Source: Sphaerisporangium perillae
GTDB taxonomy: Bacteria > Actinomycetota > Actinomycetes > Streptosporangiales > Streptosporangiaceae
Direction of reading: 5' to 3'
Length of the DNA stretch: 64,000 bases
Assembly: GCF_023276435.1 (NCBI RefSeq)
Contig: NZ_JALLPO010000002.1
Coordinates: forward strand, 124,001 to 188,000
Both the position numbers and the translations under genes were made by a program. Positions 55,414 through 64,000 of this stretch are shown here, piece by piece. Below the pieces are notes generated by a model, which did no database searches, had not been told where the DNA came from, and saw only the letters and a list, made by a program, of their open reading frames with translations. The stretch's first letter is position 1. Each line of letters begins with the position of its first letter.

Positions 55414-57915
55414 TCAGGTGCCGACGGCGTGCTCCACGACGCGGGCCCAGCGCTCGAGGAGGCTCTGGGCGACGTCCAGGTCGTCCCCCTCGGCCCACAG
55501 GTGGGTCACGGCCTCGGCGGGGTCGGGCAGGATGAGGGCCCAGCCGCCGTCCTCCTCCACCACCCGGACGCCGTCGGTGGTGTCCAGCTGATGGCCGTCG
55601 GCGGCCTCCACCACCGACCGCATGACCGCCCCCTTGGCGGCCCACGGCGTCGGCACGGTGCGCTTGAGCATCTTGGCCTGCGGGATGCGCGCGTCGATCT
55701 GGCTGAGCGACAGGCGGGTGCGGGCGACCAGCCCGAGCAGGCGCAGGAAGGCGGCCAGGCCGTCCACGGTGGGCGCGAACTCCGGCACGATGAAGCCGCC
55801 GCGCCCGTCGGCGGCGAAGATCAGCTCGGGGTCGGCCGCCGCCGAGGTGAGCGCGTCCAGGGCCGTCGAGGTCCACTGCACCTGGGCGCCGTGGAACCGG
55901 CACACCTGCTCGGCCACCCGGGTGGTGGTCACGGGAAGGGCCACCCGCCCGCCGCGCCGCTCGGCCGCGACGAGGTCGAGGACGACCAGCTGCGCGCGCT
56001 CCTCGCTGATCAGCTGGCCCATCTCGTCGACCAGGGAGATGCGCTCCCCGACCGCGTCGAACCGGACGCCGAACGCGGCCCTGGAGGATCCGACGAGCTC
56101 GGCCAGGCGCTGCAGGTCCCTGCGGCGCTCGGCGAGGGTCTCGGTCGGCGAGGCGTCGTCCAGGCGGTTGTTCACGGTCAGCACGTCCACGCCGACGCGG
56201 CCGAGCAGGCTGGGCAGGACCAGCGAGGAGGTGCCTCCCGCGCAGTCGATGACGACCTTCATCTCGGCGTCGCGCACGCCGGACATGTCGATCCAGCGCA
56301 GCAGCTCGCGGGTGTAGTCCTCGACCGCCCTGGCGGGGAAGCTCAGCTCGGCGATCTCCCCCGGGAAGGCCCGCCGGAACTCCTGGCGGGAGAAGACGCG
56401 CTCGAGCTTGCGCTGCGCGCCCTGGGACAGGTCGGCGCCGTTCTCGTCCATGAAGATGATGTCGACGCTCTGCGGATCGCCTGGGGTGGTGCGCAGCGCG
56501 ATGCCGCCGGAGGCGGTCTCGTTGGAGGTGTGGAAGCGGGCGACCGGCAGCGGGGCGGCCTCCAGGTCGAGCACGTTGATCGCGCTCGCGTTGAGCGCGC
56601 TGATCACCGCGCGCTTGAGCGCGCGGGCGGCCCGGGAGGAGTCGCGCGAGGTGATGACCGACGCGCCCTTCTTCAGGGTGGTCGCGTAGGCGCTCGCCAG
56701 GCGCACGCACAGCTCCGGGGTGATCTCGACGTTGACCAGGCCGGAGACCCCGCGCGGCCCGAACAGGCTGCGCTGGCCGCGCGACTCCCAGATCACGCTG
56801 GTGTTGACCACCGCGCCCGCCTCGATCGTCTTGAACGGGTAGATCTTGACCCCGGAGGAGACGTAGGCCTCGGCCTCGATGACGCACTCGTCCCCGACGA
56901 CGGCGTTCTCCTCGATGCGCGCGCCGGTCATCACGTCGGTGTTCTTGCCGATCACGCAGCCGCGCAGGTGGGCGCTCGGCCCGATGTAGACGTTGTCGTG
57001 GACGACGGCGCGGTGCAGGAACGCGCCCTCCTTGACCACCACGTTGTCGCCAAGGACGGTGTACTCCCGGAGCTCGGCGCCGGCCTCGACCTTGGCGTAG
57101 CCGCCGATGTACAGCGGGCCCTTCAAGATCGCGTCCGGGTCCACGGAGGCGCCCTCGGCCACCCAGACGCCCGGCGAGAGCTCGAACCCGTCGGCGTCCA
57201 GCTTCACCCGGCCCGACAGGGCGTCCGCCTGGGCCTTCAGGTAGCTCTCGTGGGTGCCGATGTCCTCCCAGTAGCCGCTCGCGACGTAGCCGTACAGCGG
57301 GGCGCCGCGGGCGAGCAGCTTGGGGAACACATCGCCCGACCAGTCGACGGGCACCCCCGAGGCGACCTCGTCGAGCACCTCCGGCTCCATGACGTACACG
57401 CCGGTGTTGACGGTGTCGGAGAACACCTGGCCCCAGGTGGGCTTCTCCAGGAACCGCTGCACCCTGCCCTGCTCGTCGACGATGATGATCCCGAACTCCA
57501 GCGGGTTCGGCACCCGTTTGAGGCCGATGGTGACCAGGGCGCCGTTCTCCTCGTGGAACCTGATCATGTCGGTGAGGTCGATGTCGGTCAGGGCGTCGCC
57601 GGAGATGACCAGGAAGCGCTCGTCGCGCAGCTTGTCGGCGGCGTTCTTCACGCTTCCCGCCGTGCCGAGCGGGATCTCCTCGGTCGCGTAGTGCAGGCTC
57701 ATGCCGAGCTCGTCGCCGTCGCCGAAGTAGTTGCGCACCAGGGCGGCCAGGAACTGGACGGTGACGACGGTCTCGGTGAAGCCGTGCCGCTTCAGCAGGC
57801 GGAGCACGTGCTCCATGATCGGCCGGTTGACTACGGGTAGCAGGGGTTTGGGCTGGTTGGCGGTCATCGGCCGCAGCCGAGTCCCTTCCCCGCCCGCCAT
57901 CACGACGGCCTTCAC
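55414..57915 (-). CDS. Mannose-1-phosphate guanylyltransferase/phosphomannomutase fusion
   Basis: An 833-residue fusion. The N-terminal nucleotidyltransferase (1-235) starts [18 protein letters not shown] with [13 protein letters not shown] and [14 protein letters not shown] left-handed beta-helix of hexapeptide repeats follows (about 250-370: [37 protein letters not shown]). The C-terminal phosphomannomutase-like part (about 385-833) has the phosphoserine loop [18 protein letters not shown] and [19 protein letters not shown]. It would convert mannose-6-phosphate to GDP-mannose for glycans and glycolipids, although some fusions of this type prefer glucose sugars. Confidence 0.9.
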   Translation of the reverse strand: MKAVVMAGGEGTRLRPMTANQPKPLLPVVNRPIMEHVLRLLKRHGFTETVVTVQFLAALVRNYFGDGDELGMSLHYATEEIPLGTAGSVKNAADKLRDERFLVISGDALTDIDLTDMIRFHEENGALVTIGLKRVPNPLEFGIIIVDEQGRVQRFLEKPTWGQVFSDTVNTGVYVMEPEVLDEVASGVPVDWSGDVFPKLLARGAPLYGYVASGYWEDIGTHESYLKAQADALSGRVKLDADGFELSPGVWVAEGASVDPDAILKGPLYIGGYAKVEAGAELREYTVLGDNVVVKEGAFLHRAVVHDNVYIGPSAHLRGCVIGKNTDVMTGARIEENAVVGDECVIEAEAYVSSGVKIYPFKTIEAGAVVNTSVIWESRGQRSLFGPRGVSGLVNVEITPELCVRLASAYATTLKKGASVITSRDSSRAARALKRAVISALNASAINVLDLEAAPLPVARFHTSNETASGGIALRTTPGDPQSVDIIFMDENGADLSQGAQRKLERVFSRQEFRRAFPGEIAELSFPARAVEDYTRELLRWIDMSGVRDAEMKVVIDCAGGTSSLVLPSLLGRVGVDVLTVNNRLDDASPTETLAERRRDLQRLAELVGSSRAAFGVRFDAVGERISLVDEMGQLISEERAQLVVLDLVAAERRGGRVALPVTTTRVAEQVCRFHGAQVQWTSTALDALTSAAADPELIFAADGRGGFIVPEFAPTVDGLAAFLRLLGLVARTRLSLSQIDARIPQAKMLKRTVPTPWAAKGAVMRSVVEAADGHQLDTTDGVRVVEEDGGWALILPDPAEAVTHLWAEGDDLDVAQSLLERWARVVEHAVGT

Positions 57916-58011
57916 AGATCACCCTCCGGCTGTTTCGTCACGGTGGGCGCCCGGTCGTGCTCGCGCGGGCAGTCGCCTGCGGGGACCCGCCGGAGCGGAC
58001 CCCGCGATCGC

Positions 58012-58590
58012 TCATGCCCGGCTCGCCCCTCCGATGAGCCGGCGCCCTTGAACCACGTACAGCGCCCCCGCCCACCAATACAGACCTGTTCCCCATATGG
58101 CAAAGGCCCATCCCATGATCCGGGCCACGTCGGCGTACCAGCCCTCATGGGAGGCCAGGAACAGCAGCGGGAAGGCGTAGAGCAGGCAGGCGGTCGCCGC
58201 CTTGCCCAGGAAGTGGACCGGCAGCGCGGGGCCGAAGCCGTGCCTGCGCAGGACGGGCACGCCGAGGAGCAGCACCACGTCCCTGCCGATGATCAGGGCC
58301 GCCAGCCACCAGGGCATGACCTCGCGCAAGGTCAGGCCGATCAGCGTGGCGAGGATGTAGAGGCGGTCGGCGACCGGGTCGAGCAGCCGGCCGAGCCTGC
58401 TGGTCTGGTTCCAGGCCCTGGCCAGCTTGCCGTCGAGCCAGTCGGAGAAACCCGCCAGCATGAGCAGGATGAGCGCCCACCCGTCGGCCTTGGGCCCGAG
58501 CACCAGCCACAGGAAGAGCGGCACGCCGAGCAGCCGGAGCATGCTCAGCACGTTCGGAACCGTCCAGATCCGGTCCTCCGCCGATTTCAC
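58012..58590 (-). CDS. CDP-alcohol phosphatidyltransferase
   Basis: A 192-residue membrane enzyme with about five helices. The CDP-alcohol motif DGX2ARX8GX3DX3D is read in SDWLDGKLARAWNQTSRLGR followed by LLDPVADRLY. The closest types are phosphatidylglycerophosphate or cardiolipin synthase-like PgsA proteins (Rv1822-like in the syntenic mycobacterial region). GTG 58590 follows GAGGGGAG and removes a spurious N-terminal extension. It is separated from the mannose fusion gene by 96 bp. Confidence 0.87.
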   Translation of the reverse strand: MKSAEDRIWTVPNVLSMLRLLGVPLFLWLVLGPKADGWALILLMLAGFSDWLDGKLARAWNQTSRLGRLLDPVADRLYILATLIGLTLREVMPWWLAALIIGRDVVLLLGVPVLRRHGFGPALPVHFLGKAATACLLYAFPLLFLASHEGWYADVARIMGWAFAIWGTGLYWWAGALYVVQGRRLIGGASRA

Positions 58591-58837
58591 CCGTGACTCC
58601 CCTCGTGAACCTGCTGCCGACCCTACCGGGGCGCGGCGCCCGGCGGCGGTGCGGGCGAGCTCGCCACGGCCGTATGGTGAAAGCACAGGTCCCTCCGTGC
58701 GGCCGGGTGGCGAGACGGTCCAGATTCAGGACGAAGACGGCATCCTCCCCAAGGTGGAGATGGCATCCTCCAGAGGACCATGAGATCGGCCGGACGGTGG
58801 AAGCGAGCGGACCGTTTTGTTCTTTAATGTCAGTGCC

Positions 58838-59428
58838 ATGGCCAATGATGCAGCCCTCTTCTTCCGGCAGTTCGTGCGATCACCCGGCACCACGGGGGCG
58901 GTGGCGCCCAGCTCGCGCCGCCTGGCGAAGGTCGTCACCACACCGGTGCCCGAGCGTGGCGAACCGGTCATCGTCGAACTGGGGCCGGGGACCGGCGTGT
59001 TCACCAACGAGATCCAGCGGCGTCTGGGCGGGCGGGGCCACCATCTGGCCATCGAGATCAACCCCCTGCTCGCCGCGCGGCTGACCGAACGGCACCCGGG
59101 GGCCAACGTGATCGTGGCCGACGCGGTGAACCTGCCCCTGCTGCTGGCCAAGCACGGCCTGGAGAAGGCCGACGTGGTGGTCAGCGGGCTGCCGTGGGCC
59201 GCCTTCCCCGCGGCGCTCCAGGACAGGCTGCTCGGGGCGATCAGCGAGGTGCTCACCCCGGAGGGGGCCTTCACGACGTTCGCCTACGTGCACGCCCGTA
59301 CGCTCCCGCCCGCGATCCGCTTCCGCCGCCGCCTGCTGGAGGCCTTCGAGGAGGTCGTGCCGAGCCGCACCGTCTGGGGCAACGTGCCCCCGGCCTTCGT
59401 CTATCACGCGCGGCGCCCGCGCCACTGA
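58838..59428 (+). CDS. SAM-dependent methyltransferase, phospholipid N-methyltransferase-like
   Basis: A 196-residue class I methyltransferase with motif I VIVELGPGTGVFTNEIQRRL, motif II HLAIEINPLLAARL and the post-motif VVSGLPWAAFP in place of NPPY. The N-terminal ALFFRQFVRSPGTTGAVAPS is characteristic of PmtA-like and rRNA dimethylase-like lipid methyltransferases. A phosphatidylethanolamine substrate is inference. The start at ATG 58838 is near a TAATGT -10-like box (58827-58832), so the message may be nearly leaderless. Confidence 0.82.
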   Translation: MANDAALFFRQFVRSPGTTGAVAPSSRRLAKVVTTPVPERGEPVIVELGPGTGVFTNEIQRRLGGRGHHLAIEINPLLAARLTERHPGANVIVADAVNLPLLLAKHGLEKADVVVSGLPWAAFPAALQDRLLGAISEVLTPEGAFTTFAYVHARTLPPAIRFRRRLLEAFEEVVPSRTVWGNVPPAFVYHARRPRH

Positions 59429-59502
59429 CACCGCGCTCCCGCCTCGCCCCCGGACCGAACGTTGTTCTACCATTGCGGCCCGACGGGATTGGAGTGATCA
59501 CG

Positions 59503-60684
59503 GTGGACTACACGCTTCCTGAGAGCGCCCGCGACGTCCAGCGGGGCATCGCCGGCATCTGCTCGCGGTACGACATGGACTACTGGCAGCGGTGCGAGGC
59601 GGAGAAGCGGTGGCCGGAGGAGGTGTGGGCCGAGCTGGCCAAGGGCGGCTGGCTGGGCCTGGCGGTGCCGGAGGAGTACGGCGGCGGCGGCCAGGGCCTG
59701 CTGGAGCTCGCCGTGGCGACCGAGACCCTGTCCGCCTCCGGCTCGGCCGGCGGCTCGGCGTTCACCTACGTGCTCACGCCGGGCTTCGGCGCGCTGACCC
59801 TCGCCCGCCACGGCACGGCCGAGCAGAAGTCGGCGCTGCTGCCCAGGCTCGCCACCGGGGAGGTCGAGACCTGCTTCGCGCTCACCGAGCCGGACGCGGG
59901 CTCCAACGCGCTGGCCATCTCCACCTCCGCCCGCCGCGACGGAGACGACTACGTGATCAACGGCCAGAAGATCTGGATCACCGGCGTCCAGCGGGCGAGC
60001 TGGATGCTGCTGGTGACCCGCACCATCCCCGCCGCCGAGGCCAGGCCGCGCAGCAACGGCCTGACGGTGTTCCTGGTCGACGTGCGCGAGGCGGTGGCCA
60101 GGGGCGGGCTGTCCTACCGCCCGATCCCGAAGATGGGCGCCAACACCACCCCGTCGAACATGGTGTTCCTGGACGATCTGCGGGTGCCGGCCACCAGCGT
60201 GGTCGGCGAGGTGGACCAGGGGGCGGTCGTGCTGTGGGACATCCTCAACCCCGAGCGGATCCTGCTGGCCGCCAGCGCGCTCGGCGGCGCGGAGGTGGCC
60301 CTGCGGGTCGCGGTCTCCTACGCCAAGGAACGCGAGGTGTTCGGCCGGCCCATCGGGGCCAACCAGGCGATCGCCTTCCCGCTCGCGCAGGTCAAGGCCA
60401 AGATCGAACTGGCCAGGCTCATGCTGTACAAGGCGGCCTGGCTGTTCGACCGGCAGGAACCGTGCGGCACCGAGGCCAACATCGCCAAGCTCACGGCCTC
60501 GCAGGCCGCGTGGGAGGCGGCCGACCACGCGTTCCAGACGCACGGCGGGATGGCGTACTCGCTGGAGTACCCCGTCGCGCGGCTGCTCGCCGACGCCCGC
60601 ATCGGCAAGGTCGCACCGGTCACCGAGGAGCTCCTGCTCAACTATCTGGCGACCCAGGTGCTCGGCCTGCCCCGCAGCTTCTGA
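59503..60684 (+). CDS. Acyl-CoA dehydrogenase
   Basis: A 393-residue FAD-dependent dehydrogenase. The N-terminal helical domain leads to the FAD/substrate motif CFALTEPDAGSNALAISTSA, then GQKIWITGVQRASWMLLVTR. The middle and C-terminal domains carry ERILLAASALGGAEVALRVA, FGRPIGANQAIAFPLAQVK and the flavin-binding QTHGGMAYSLEYPVARLL. It removes hydrogens from an acyl-CoA in beta-oxidation or amino-acid catabolism. The catalytic glutamate would lie near residue 368 by family, but its exact identity is not clear here (EYPVARLLADARIG). GTG 59503 is eight bases after GGAG. Confidence 0.9.
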   Translation: MDYTLPESARDVQRGIAGICSRYDMDYWQRCEAEKRWPEEVWAELAKGGWLGLAVPEEYGGGGQGLLELAVATETLSASGSAGGSAFTYVLTPGFGALTLARHGTAEQKSALLPRLATGEVETCFALTEPDAGSNALAISTSARRDGDDYVINGQKIWITGVQRASWMLLVTRTIPAAEARPRSNGLTVFLVDVREAVARGGLSYRPIPKMGANTTPSNMVFLDDLRVPATSVVGEVDQGAVVLWDILNPERILLAASALGGAEVALRVAVSYAKEREVFGRPIGANQAIAFPLAQVKAKIELARLMLYKAAWLFDRQEPCGTEANIAKLTASQAAWEAADHAFQTHGGMAYSLEYPVARLLADARIGKVAPVTEELLLNYLATQVLGLPRSF

Positions 60685-60703
60685 GGTCCCCGCAGCTTCT
60701 GAG
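60670..60703. repeat. 18 bp-period tandem duplication over a stop codon
   Basis: CCCCGCAGCTTCTGAG occurs at 60670-60685 and again at 60688-60703. The first copy holds the acyl-CoA dehydrogenase stop and the second repeats the same four codons and stop in frame. Confidence 0.8.
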
Positions 60704-60719
60704 CTTCTGCGCGACCGGC

Positions 60720-60743
60720 CCGCCATGCCTCACGGCATGGCGG
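60720..60743. terminator. Hairpin between convergent genes
   Basis: CCGCCATGCC (60720-60729) and GGCATGGCGG (60734-60743) form a 10 bp stem. The TCAC loop contains the stop codon of the minus-strand gene. It can serve as a shared terminator. Confidence 0.6.
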
Positions 60744-61416
60744 CCTCCACCAGGGCGTCCACGAGGCGGTTGTCCTCCCCGCGCTCCGGGTGCCACTGGA
60801 CGCCCACGCAGAACCGGTGGCCCTGGAGCTCCACGCCCTCGATGATCTGGTCGTCGGCCCAGGCGACCGCCAGCAGGCCGTCGCCGAGACGCCTGAGGGC
60901 CTGGTGGTGGGGCATGGCCACCTCGATGCGGTCGCCCACGGCCTTGCCGACCTTGCTGGACACGCTGACCTGAATGACGTGCGGCGTGGTGGCGGCGTGC
61001 CGCTCGTGGTGCACCGCGTCGGGCAGCCACCGGATCAGCGTGCCGCCGAGCGCGATGTTCAGGATGTGCATGCCACGGGCCACGCCGAGCACCGGGATGC
61101 CGGCCTGGATCGCCGCGCCGGCGAGCGCGATCTCGAACCGGTCGCGGCGGGGCTGCGGCTCCTCGACCCGCTCGTCGCGCTCCTCGCCGTAGGAGGCGGG
61201 GTCGACCTCGACGCCTCCGGCCAGGATGAGCCCTGACATGCCGCGCACGTAGCCGTCGATCGCGCCCAGGCTCAGCGGCGGTATCAGCACCGGGGCGCCG
61301 CCGGCCTTGTCCACCGCCTTCGCGTAGGCGGGCGGCGAGAGGATGGCCTCGCGTACCCAGGTGCCCCAGCGGGCGGCGTCGAAGTAGGTGGTGATACCGA
61401 TCAGTGGTCGGGACAT
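60730..61416 (-). CDS. Class I glutamine-amidotransferase-like (PuuD/C26 family), catalytic Cys absent
   Basis: A 228-residue protein of the gamma-glutamyl-GABA hydrolase family. The fold is shown by GLILAGGVEVDPASYGEERD, the elbow LGVARGMHILNIALGGTL and the C-terminal FCVGVQWHPERGED with the catalytic His and Glu. The nucleophile position, expected as C in LGICRGMQ, is alanine here (Ala113, codon GCC). As written, the protein should not hydrolyse glutamyl amides by the normal mechanism and may be a binding protein. ATG 61416 precedes SRPLIGITTYFD, the usual family start. Confidence 0.85.
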   Translation of the reverse strand: MSRPLIGITTYFDAARWGTWVREAILSPPAYAKAVDKAGGAPVLIPPLSLGAIDGYVRGMSGLILAGGVEVDPASYGEERDERVEEPQPRRDRFEIALAGAAIQAGIPVLGVARGMHILNIALGGTLIRWLPDAVHHERHAATTPHVIQVSVSSKVGKAVGDRIEVAMPHHQALRRLGDGLLAVAWADDQIIEGVELQGHRFCVGVQWHPERGEDNRLVDALVEAAMP

Positions 61417-61959
61417 GCGGTCTCCAGGGGCTCGCGCAAGGTCGTACCGCCAAACCGCAGCGGCACCCAGCCCATTTGCAGTGGCCAACCCATCATGGCG
61501 CACAACATTTCGGGTATGGCACCTATCCGGGTATCAGTCCCGTCACTTCCACCCCATCCGTCCCGTTGGTCCCACCTGTCCGCCCGCTCGCCCGCTCGCG
61601 CGGGGCCTGCGCCGGGGCGGCCTCCCGGCCCTGCGGGCCGGCGCCATTCACGGCGGCCGGACCGTTGCACGGGGAATGACCAGGGAAAAGGAATGCCGAT
61701 AAAGGCGAATGTGATTCCCTTTCATCTCCACTCCACACCCTCCCGATCGCCCATTACGTGGAATCACGCACCGATTACGAACAGTTCCCTTTCACGGCAC
61801 CTTGTGGTGAAACGGTTGTGAGGCTCACGAGGGAATGGAAGACTCTATTTCGAGCGATCGGTTGAGCCGGGACCGCCGGACGCTCGCGACCCGGACCGTC
61901 AGGGAGGTGGAACAACAAGATCGGATGCTGAATCCGGTCATTTAGGGTGGCGTCAACAA
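61417..61959. other. Long AT-richer intergenic region upstream of the flavohaemoglobin
   Basis: About 540 bp without a credible gene. The 61680-61860 part is AT-richer and holds an inverted repeat TTTCAC-N11-GTGAAA (61790-61812) and two ATTACG-containing segments (CCATTACGTGGAA, CGATTACGAACAG). Regulation of the flavohaemoglobin, for example by nitric oxide, may occur here; no known consensus was matched. Confidence 0.45.
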
Positions 61960-63183
61960 ATGTCGTTGAATCCGCGTCTCGTCAAGGAGAGCTTCTCCGC
62001 CCTCGAGCCCGTCATGGGCAAGGCCGTCGCCTACTTCTACGGGCGGCTGTTCGCTGAGAGCCCACAGCTGCGGTGCATGTTCCCTCCCGCCATGGACGTC
62101 CAGCGCGACCGCCTGTTCGGCGCGCTGACCCGCATCGTCTGGAGCCTGGACAGCCCGGACAGCCTGAGTTCCTACCTGGGCCAGCTCGGCAGGGACCACC
62201 GCAAGTACGGCGTACTCGCCGAGCACTACACCGCCGTGGGCAGCGCGCTCCTGGCCACGATCAGGCGCTTCGCCGCCGACGCCTGGACCTCGGAGGTCGA
62301 GGCCGCCTGGGTCGCCGCCTACACCACCGCGGCCAACATCATGATCGAGTCCGCGGAGAGCGACGCGGGCGTCTCCCCCGCGTGGTGGCTGGCGGAGGTG
62401 ATCGACCACGAGCTGCGCACGCCCGAGATCGCCGTGATCACCCTGCGCCCGGGCGCGCCCATGCCCTTCGTCCCGGGGCAGTACGTCAACGTGCAGGTCG
62501 CCCGCTGGCCGCGGGTCTGGCGCACCTTCTCGATCGCCAACGCGCCACGCCCCGACAACACCATCCGGCTGCACGTGCGCGCCGTGTGCGGCGGCTGGGT
62601 CAGCACCTCCCTGGTCTCCCACACCCGGATCGGCGACACCGTGCTACTCGGCCCGCCCGTCGGCACCATGGCGCCCCCCGCGCAGGACTCCACCCGCGAC
62701 ATCCTCTGCGTCGCGGGCGGCACCGGCCTGGCCCCGCTCAAGGCCATCATCGAGCACGTCATGGCCTCCGGCCACCGGCCCAACATCCACCTGCTGTACG
62801 GGGCCCGCACCGCCGCCGAGCTGTACGACCTGGACGACCTGATCCGCATGGAGGCGACCTACCCCTGGCTGCGGGTGCTGACGGCGGTGTCCGGCCAGCC
62901 GGCCTACGACGGCATGCGCGGGCTGCTGCCGGACGTCGTGCGGCGCTTCCACTCCTGGGCCGACCACGAGGTCTACGTCTGCGGGCCCTCGCCCATGGTC
63001 GCCGAGACCGTGCGCCGCCTCCAGCACGACGGCGTGCCCCTCGCACGCATCCACCGGGACCCCACACAGGAGGTGCGCCGGCCGATCTCCCGCGATCAAC
63101 CAGATATCGCGGGACGATACGGGCGAACTGATCAACCAAATCCCGTGGAGTCCGGCGGCCACTCCGGCAACGTGACACGATGA
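61960..63183 (+). CDS. Flavohaemoglobin-like globin-reductase fusion
   Basis: A 407-residue protein. The globin domain (1-130) starts LNPRLVKESFSALEPVMGKA and includes the proximal-histidine region YGVLAEHYTAVGSALLATIR. The FAD domain (about 145-240) has FVPGQYVNVQV with RTFSIANAPRPD, and the NAD domain (about 250-375) VAGGTGLAPLKAII and VYVCGPSPMV. Such proteins oxidise nitric oxide to nitrate with NAD(P)H. The tail from about 375 is extended and polar. It is an actinobacterial-type member whose FAD motif is RTFS, against RQYS in Hmp, and the true substrate is not proven. Confidence 0.88.
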   Translation: MSLNPRLVKESFSALEPVMGKAVAYFYGRLFAESPQLRCMFPPAMDVQRDRLFGALTRIVWSLDSPDSLSSYLGQLGRDHRKYGVLAEHYTAVGSALLATIRRFAADAWTSEVEAAWVAAYTTAANIMIESAESDAGVSPAWWLAEVIDHELRTPEIAVITLRPGAPMPFVPGQYVNVQVARWPRVWRTFSIANAPRPDNTIRLHVRAVCGGWVSTSLVSHTRIGDTVLLGPPVGTMAPPAQDSTRDILCVAGGTGLAPLKAIIEHVMASGHRPNIHLLYGARTAAELYDLDDLIRMEATYPWLRVLTAVSGQPAYDGMRGLLPDVVRRFHSWADHEVYVCGPSPMVAETVRRLQHDGVPLARIHRDPTQEVRRPISRDQPDIAGRYGRTDQPNPVESGGHSGNVTR

Positions 63184-63282
63184 TGCCGATCCGCGCGCAG
63201 CGGCCGACCACATCGATCGGGCCACCACGCCGGCCGGGGGACCGGCGATGCGAGCCCGGCATCGCGAAAGGAAGGGGCGATC

Positions 63283-63369
63283 ATGCGGCGCACCCTGCTC
63301 GCCGCCGTGACCCGGCGGCCCGCTCCCCCTGTCGGCACCGCCCTTCTCATCGCCCCGGCGGTGCGCTGA
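63283..63369 (+). CDS. Small 28-residue frame upstream of MoaD-like gene
   Basis: The frame MRRTLLAAVTRRPAPPVGTA onward ends APAVR. The AAGGAAGGGG site is well placed and stronger than that of the gene downstream; the stop is six bases before the next ATG. It may be a leader peptide for translational coupling. There is no family evidence, and chance is possible. Confidence 0.4.
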   Translation: MRRTLLAAVTRRPAPPVGTALLIAPAVR

Positions 63370-63374
63370 CCGTC

Positions 63375-63680
63375 ATGGCCCGACCGGTCACGCTCGTGAC
63401 ATTCGTGCTGCCCAGCACCTTCTGGCACTGGGGCAGCGGGGCGACCGAGGTCCGTGTCTTCGCCGTCGCCGACTCCGACGAGGGCCGCCCGACGCTCGGC
63501 GCGGCCCTGCACACCCTGCGCCGCACCCACCCGATGCTCGAAAAACGCCTGTGCGACGAGTACGGCGGGATCCGCCGCCACATCAGCATGTTCGTGTGCG
63601 GGGAGAACGCCCGCCGCCTGGGCGGCCTCGAGTGCGCCTTACCCCCGGGCGCCGAGGTCTACGTCCTGCCCGCCCTCTGA
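63375..63680 (+). CDS. MoaD/ThiS-like beta-grasp protein lacking the C-terminal diglycine
   Basis: A 101-residue ubiquitin-like protein: VTLVTFVLPSTFWHWGSGAT, then GRPTLGAALHTLRRTHPML, ISMFVCGENARRLGGLECAL and PPGAEVYVLPAL. The fold resembles sulphur-carrier proteins such as MoaD, ThiS and CysO, but they end VLPAVAGG or similar, and this one stops at VLPAL without the Gly-Gly needed for thiocarboxylation. It may therefore be a structural member or a truncated carrier. ATG 63375 follows the small frame upstream. No E1-like MoeB/ThiF gene is visible. Confidence 0.72.
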   Translation: MARPVTLVTFVLPSTFWHWGSGATEVRVFAVADSDEGRPTLGAALHTLRRTHPMLEKRLCDEYGGIRRHISMFVCGENARRLGGLECALPPGAEVYVLPAL

Positions 63681-63778
63681 GGCGATCACGGCGCCCACCC
63701 CAGGAAGCCGCCCGGCCGACCCGGCCTGAGCGCAGGGCCACACGGCGCGGACCGTCAGGGGGCGACGCGGCCCGGACG

Positions 63779-64000
63779 TCAGGGGGCGACGCGGCCCGCG
63801 GCGTTGAAGGCGGCATGGGTGAGCGGCATCAGCCCGGCCCAGATCGCCTCCATCTTCTCGGCCACCATCTCGATCTCGCGCTGCGGGAACGACGGCACGT
63901 TCGCGCGCTCGTCCTTGGTGCGCAGGGACAGGAAGTGCATCAGCGAGCGGGCGTTGCACGTGGCGTACATCGAGGAGAACAGCCCGACGGGCAGCACCGC
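63779..64000 (-). CDS. thyX: Flavin-dependent thymidylate synthase (N-terminal part outside window)
   Basis: The C-terminal 73 residues are present: PVGLFSSMYATCNARSLMHF, then LSLRTKDERANVPSFPQREI and MEAIWAGLMPLTHAAFN. The NARSL...HF.S.RT pattern, with the dUMP-binding arginines, is diagnostic of ThyX. It methylates dUMP to dTMP with methylenetetrahydrofolate and FAD. The gene continues beyond base 64000 on the minus strand; the ThyX motif RHRxxS lies off the window. Confidence 0.9.
   Translation of the reverse strand, partial: AVLPVGLFSSMYATCNARSLMHFLSLRTKDERANVPSFPQREIEMVAEKMEAIWAGLMPLTHAAFNAAGRVAP

Noticed and set aside
55384-57840. 818-codon plus-strand frame
   Set aside because: Shadow of the guanylyltransferase/phosphomannomutase fusion, which has all expected motifs on the minus strand.
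59457-59467. GAAC-N3-GTTC before the acyl-CoA dehydrogenase as a second SOS box
   Set aside because: The spacer is three bases, whereas LexA boxes need four; there is no functional reason for SOS control.
61417-61959. Possible small genes in the region before the flavohaemoglobin
   Set aside because: Frames are short, lack ribosome sites and show mixed codon bias; the stretch looks regulatory.

Overview
The window is about 64 kb of very GC-rich DNA. Its codon usage, frequent GTG starts, ATGA/GTGA gene overlaps and gene content (HrdB-type sigma factor, DUF5999, DUF3040, a SARP regulator, a spore-pigment-like type II polyketide set, and the FHA/MerR/DUF151/MerR/gcvP order known from mycobacteria) point to a filamentous actinomycete. 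I would guess Streptosporangiales, but that rank is inference. Most of the window reads like core chromosome, with one biosynthetic locus.

Region by region. (1) 1-4.2 kb: end of an SDR gene, a MerR regulator with its operator and a coupled aldo/keto reductase, a NUDIX protein and an ECF sigma factor with a long C-terminal domain. (2) 4.25-16.6 kb: an aromatic polyketide locus. A leftward acetyl-CoA carboxylase operon (accDA fusion, accB, accC) faces a rightward SARP-led operon: TcmI-type cyclase, cupin, KS-alpha, chain-length factor, ACP, aromatase/cyclase, a two-domain ABM oxygenase, a SchA/CurD protein and a MarR regulator. The carboxylase would supply malonyl-CoA, the minimal PKS would build the chain and the cyclases and oxygenases would shape it. 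No ketoreductase or FAD hydroxylase is visible. (3) 16.6-31.1 kb: tyrosine recombinase, GNAT, a candidate structured RNA, acyltransferase, penicillin-binding protein, a radical SAM gene with a LexA-type box, a Tricorn-like protease, a WYL regulator/hydrolase pair, a decayed ABC-permease/histidine-kinase locus and a secreted SGNH hydrolase. (4) 31.3-41.6 kb: menaquinone genes menF, menD, menB and menE, interrupted by a sugar-type ABC transporter with a GntR regulator that share an operator-like repeat, plus a DedA protein. (5) 41.6-49.1 kb: a propeptide-like secreted protein, the principal sigma factor, a TetR regulator and small conserved proteins. (6) 49.1-58.6 kb: gcvP under a tandem glycine riboswitch, then two MerR-type regulators, a DUF151 protein and a GarA-like FHA protein in mycobacteria-like order, followed by a mannose-1-phosphate guanylyltransferase/phosphomannomutase fusion and a CDP-alcohol phosphatidyltransferase. 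(7) 58.8-64 kb: methyltransferase, acyl-CoA dehydrogenase, a GATase-like protein lacking its catalytic cysteine, a flavohaemoglobin, a MoaD/ThiS-like protein lacking the C-terminal diglycine, and the end of thyX.

No CRISPR array, rRNA, tRNA or intact insertion sequence was recognised. The polyketide locus is the most likely source of new chemistry. The most unexpected single signals are the P-loop substitution in its SARP, the stem-closed RNA candidate at 18.3 kb, the GntR operator pair, a repeated TTAC-N3-GTA dyad, and several proteins missing a hallmark residue.
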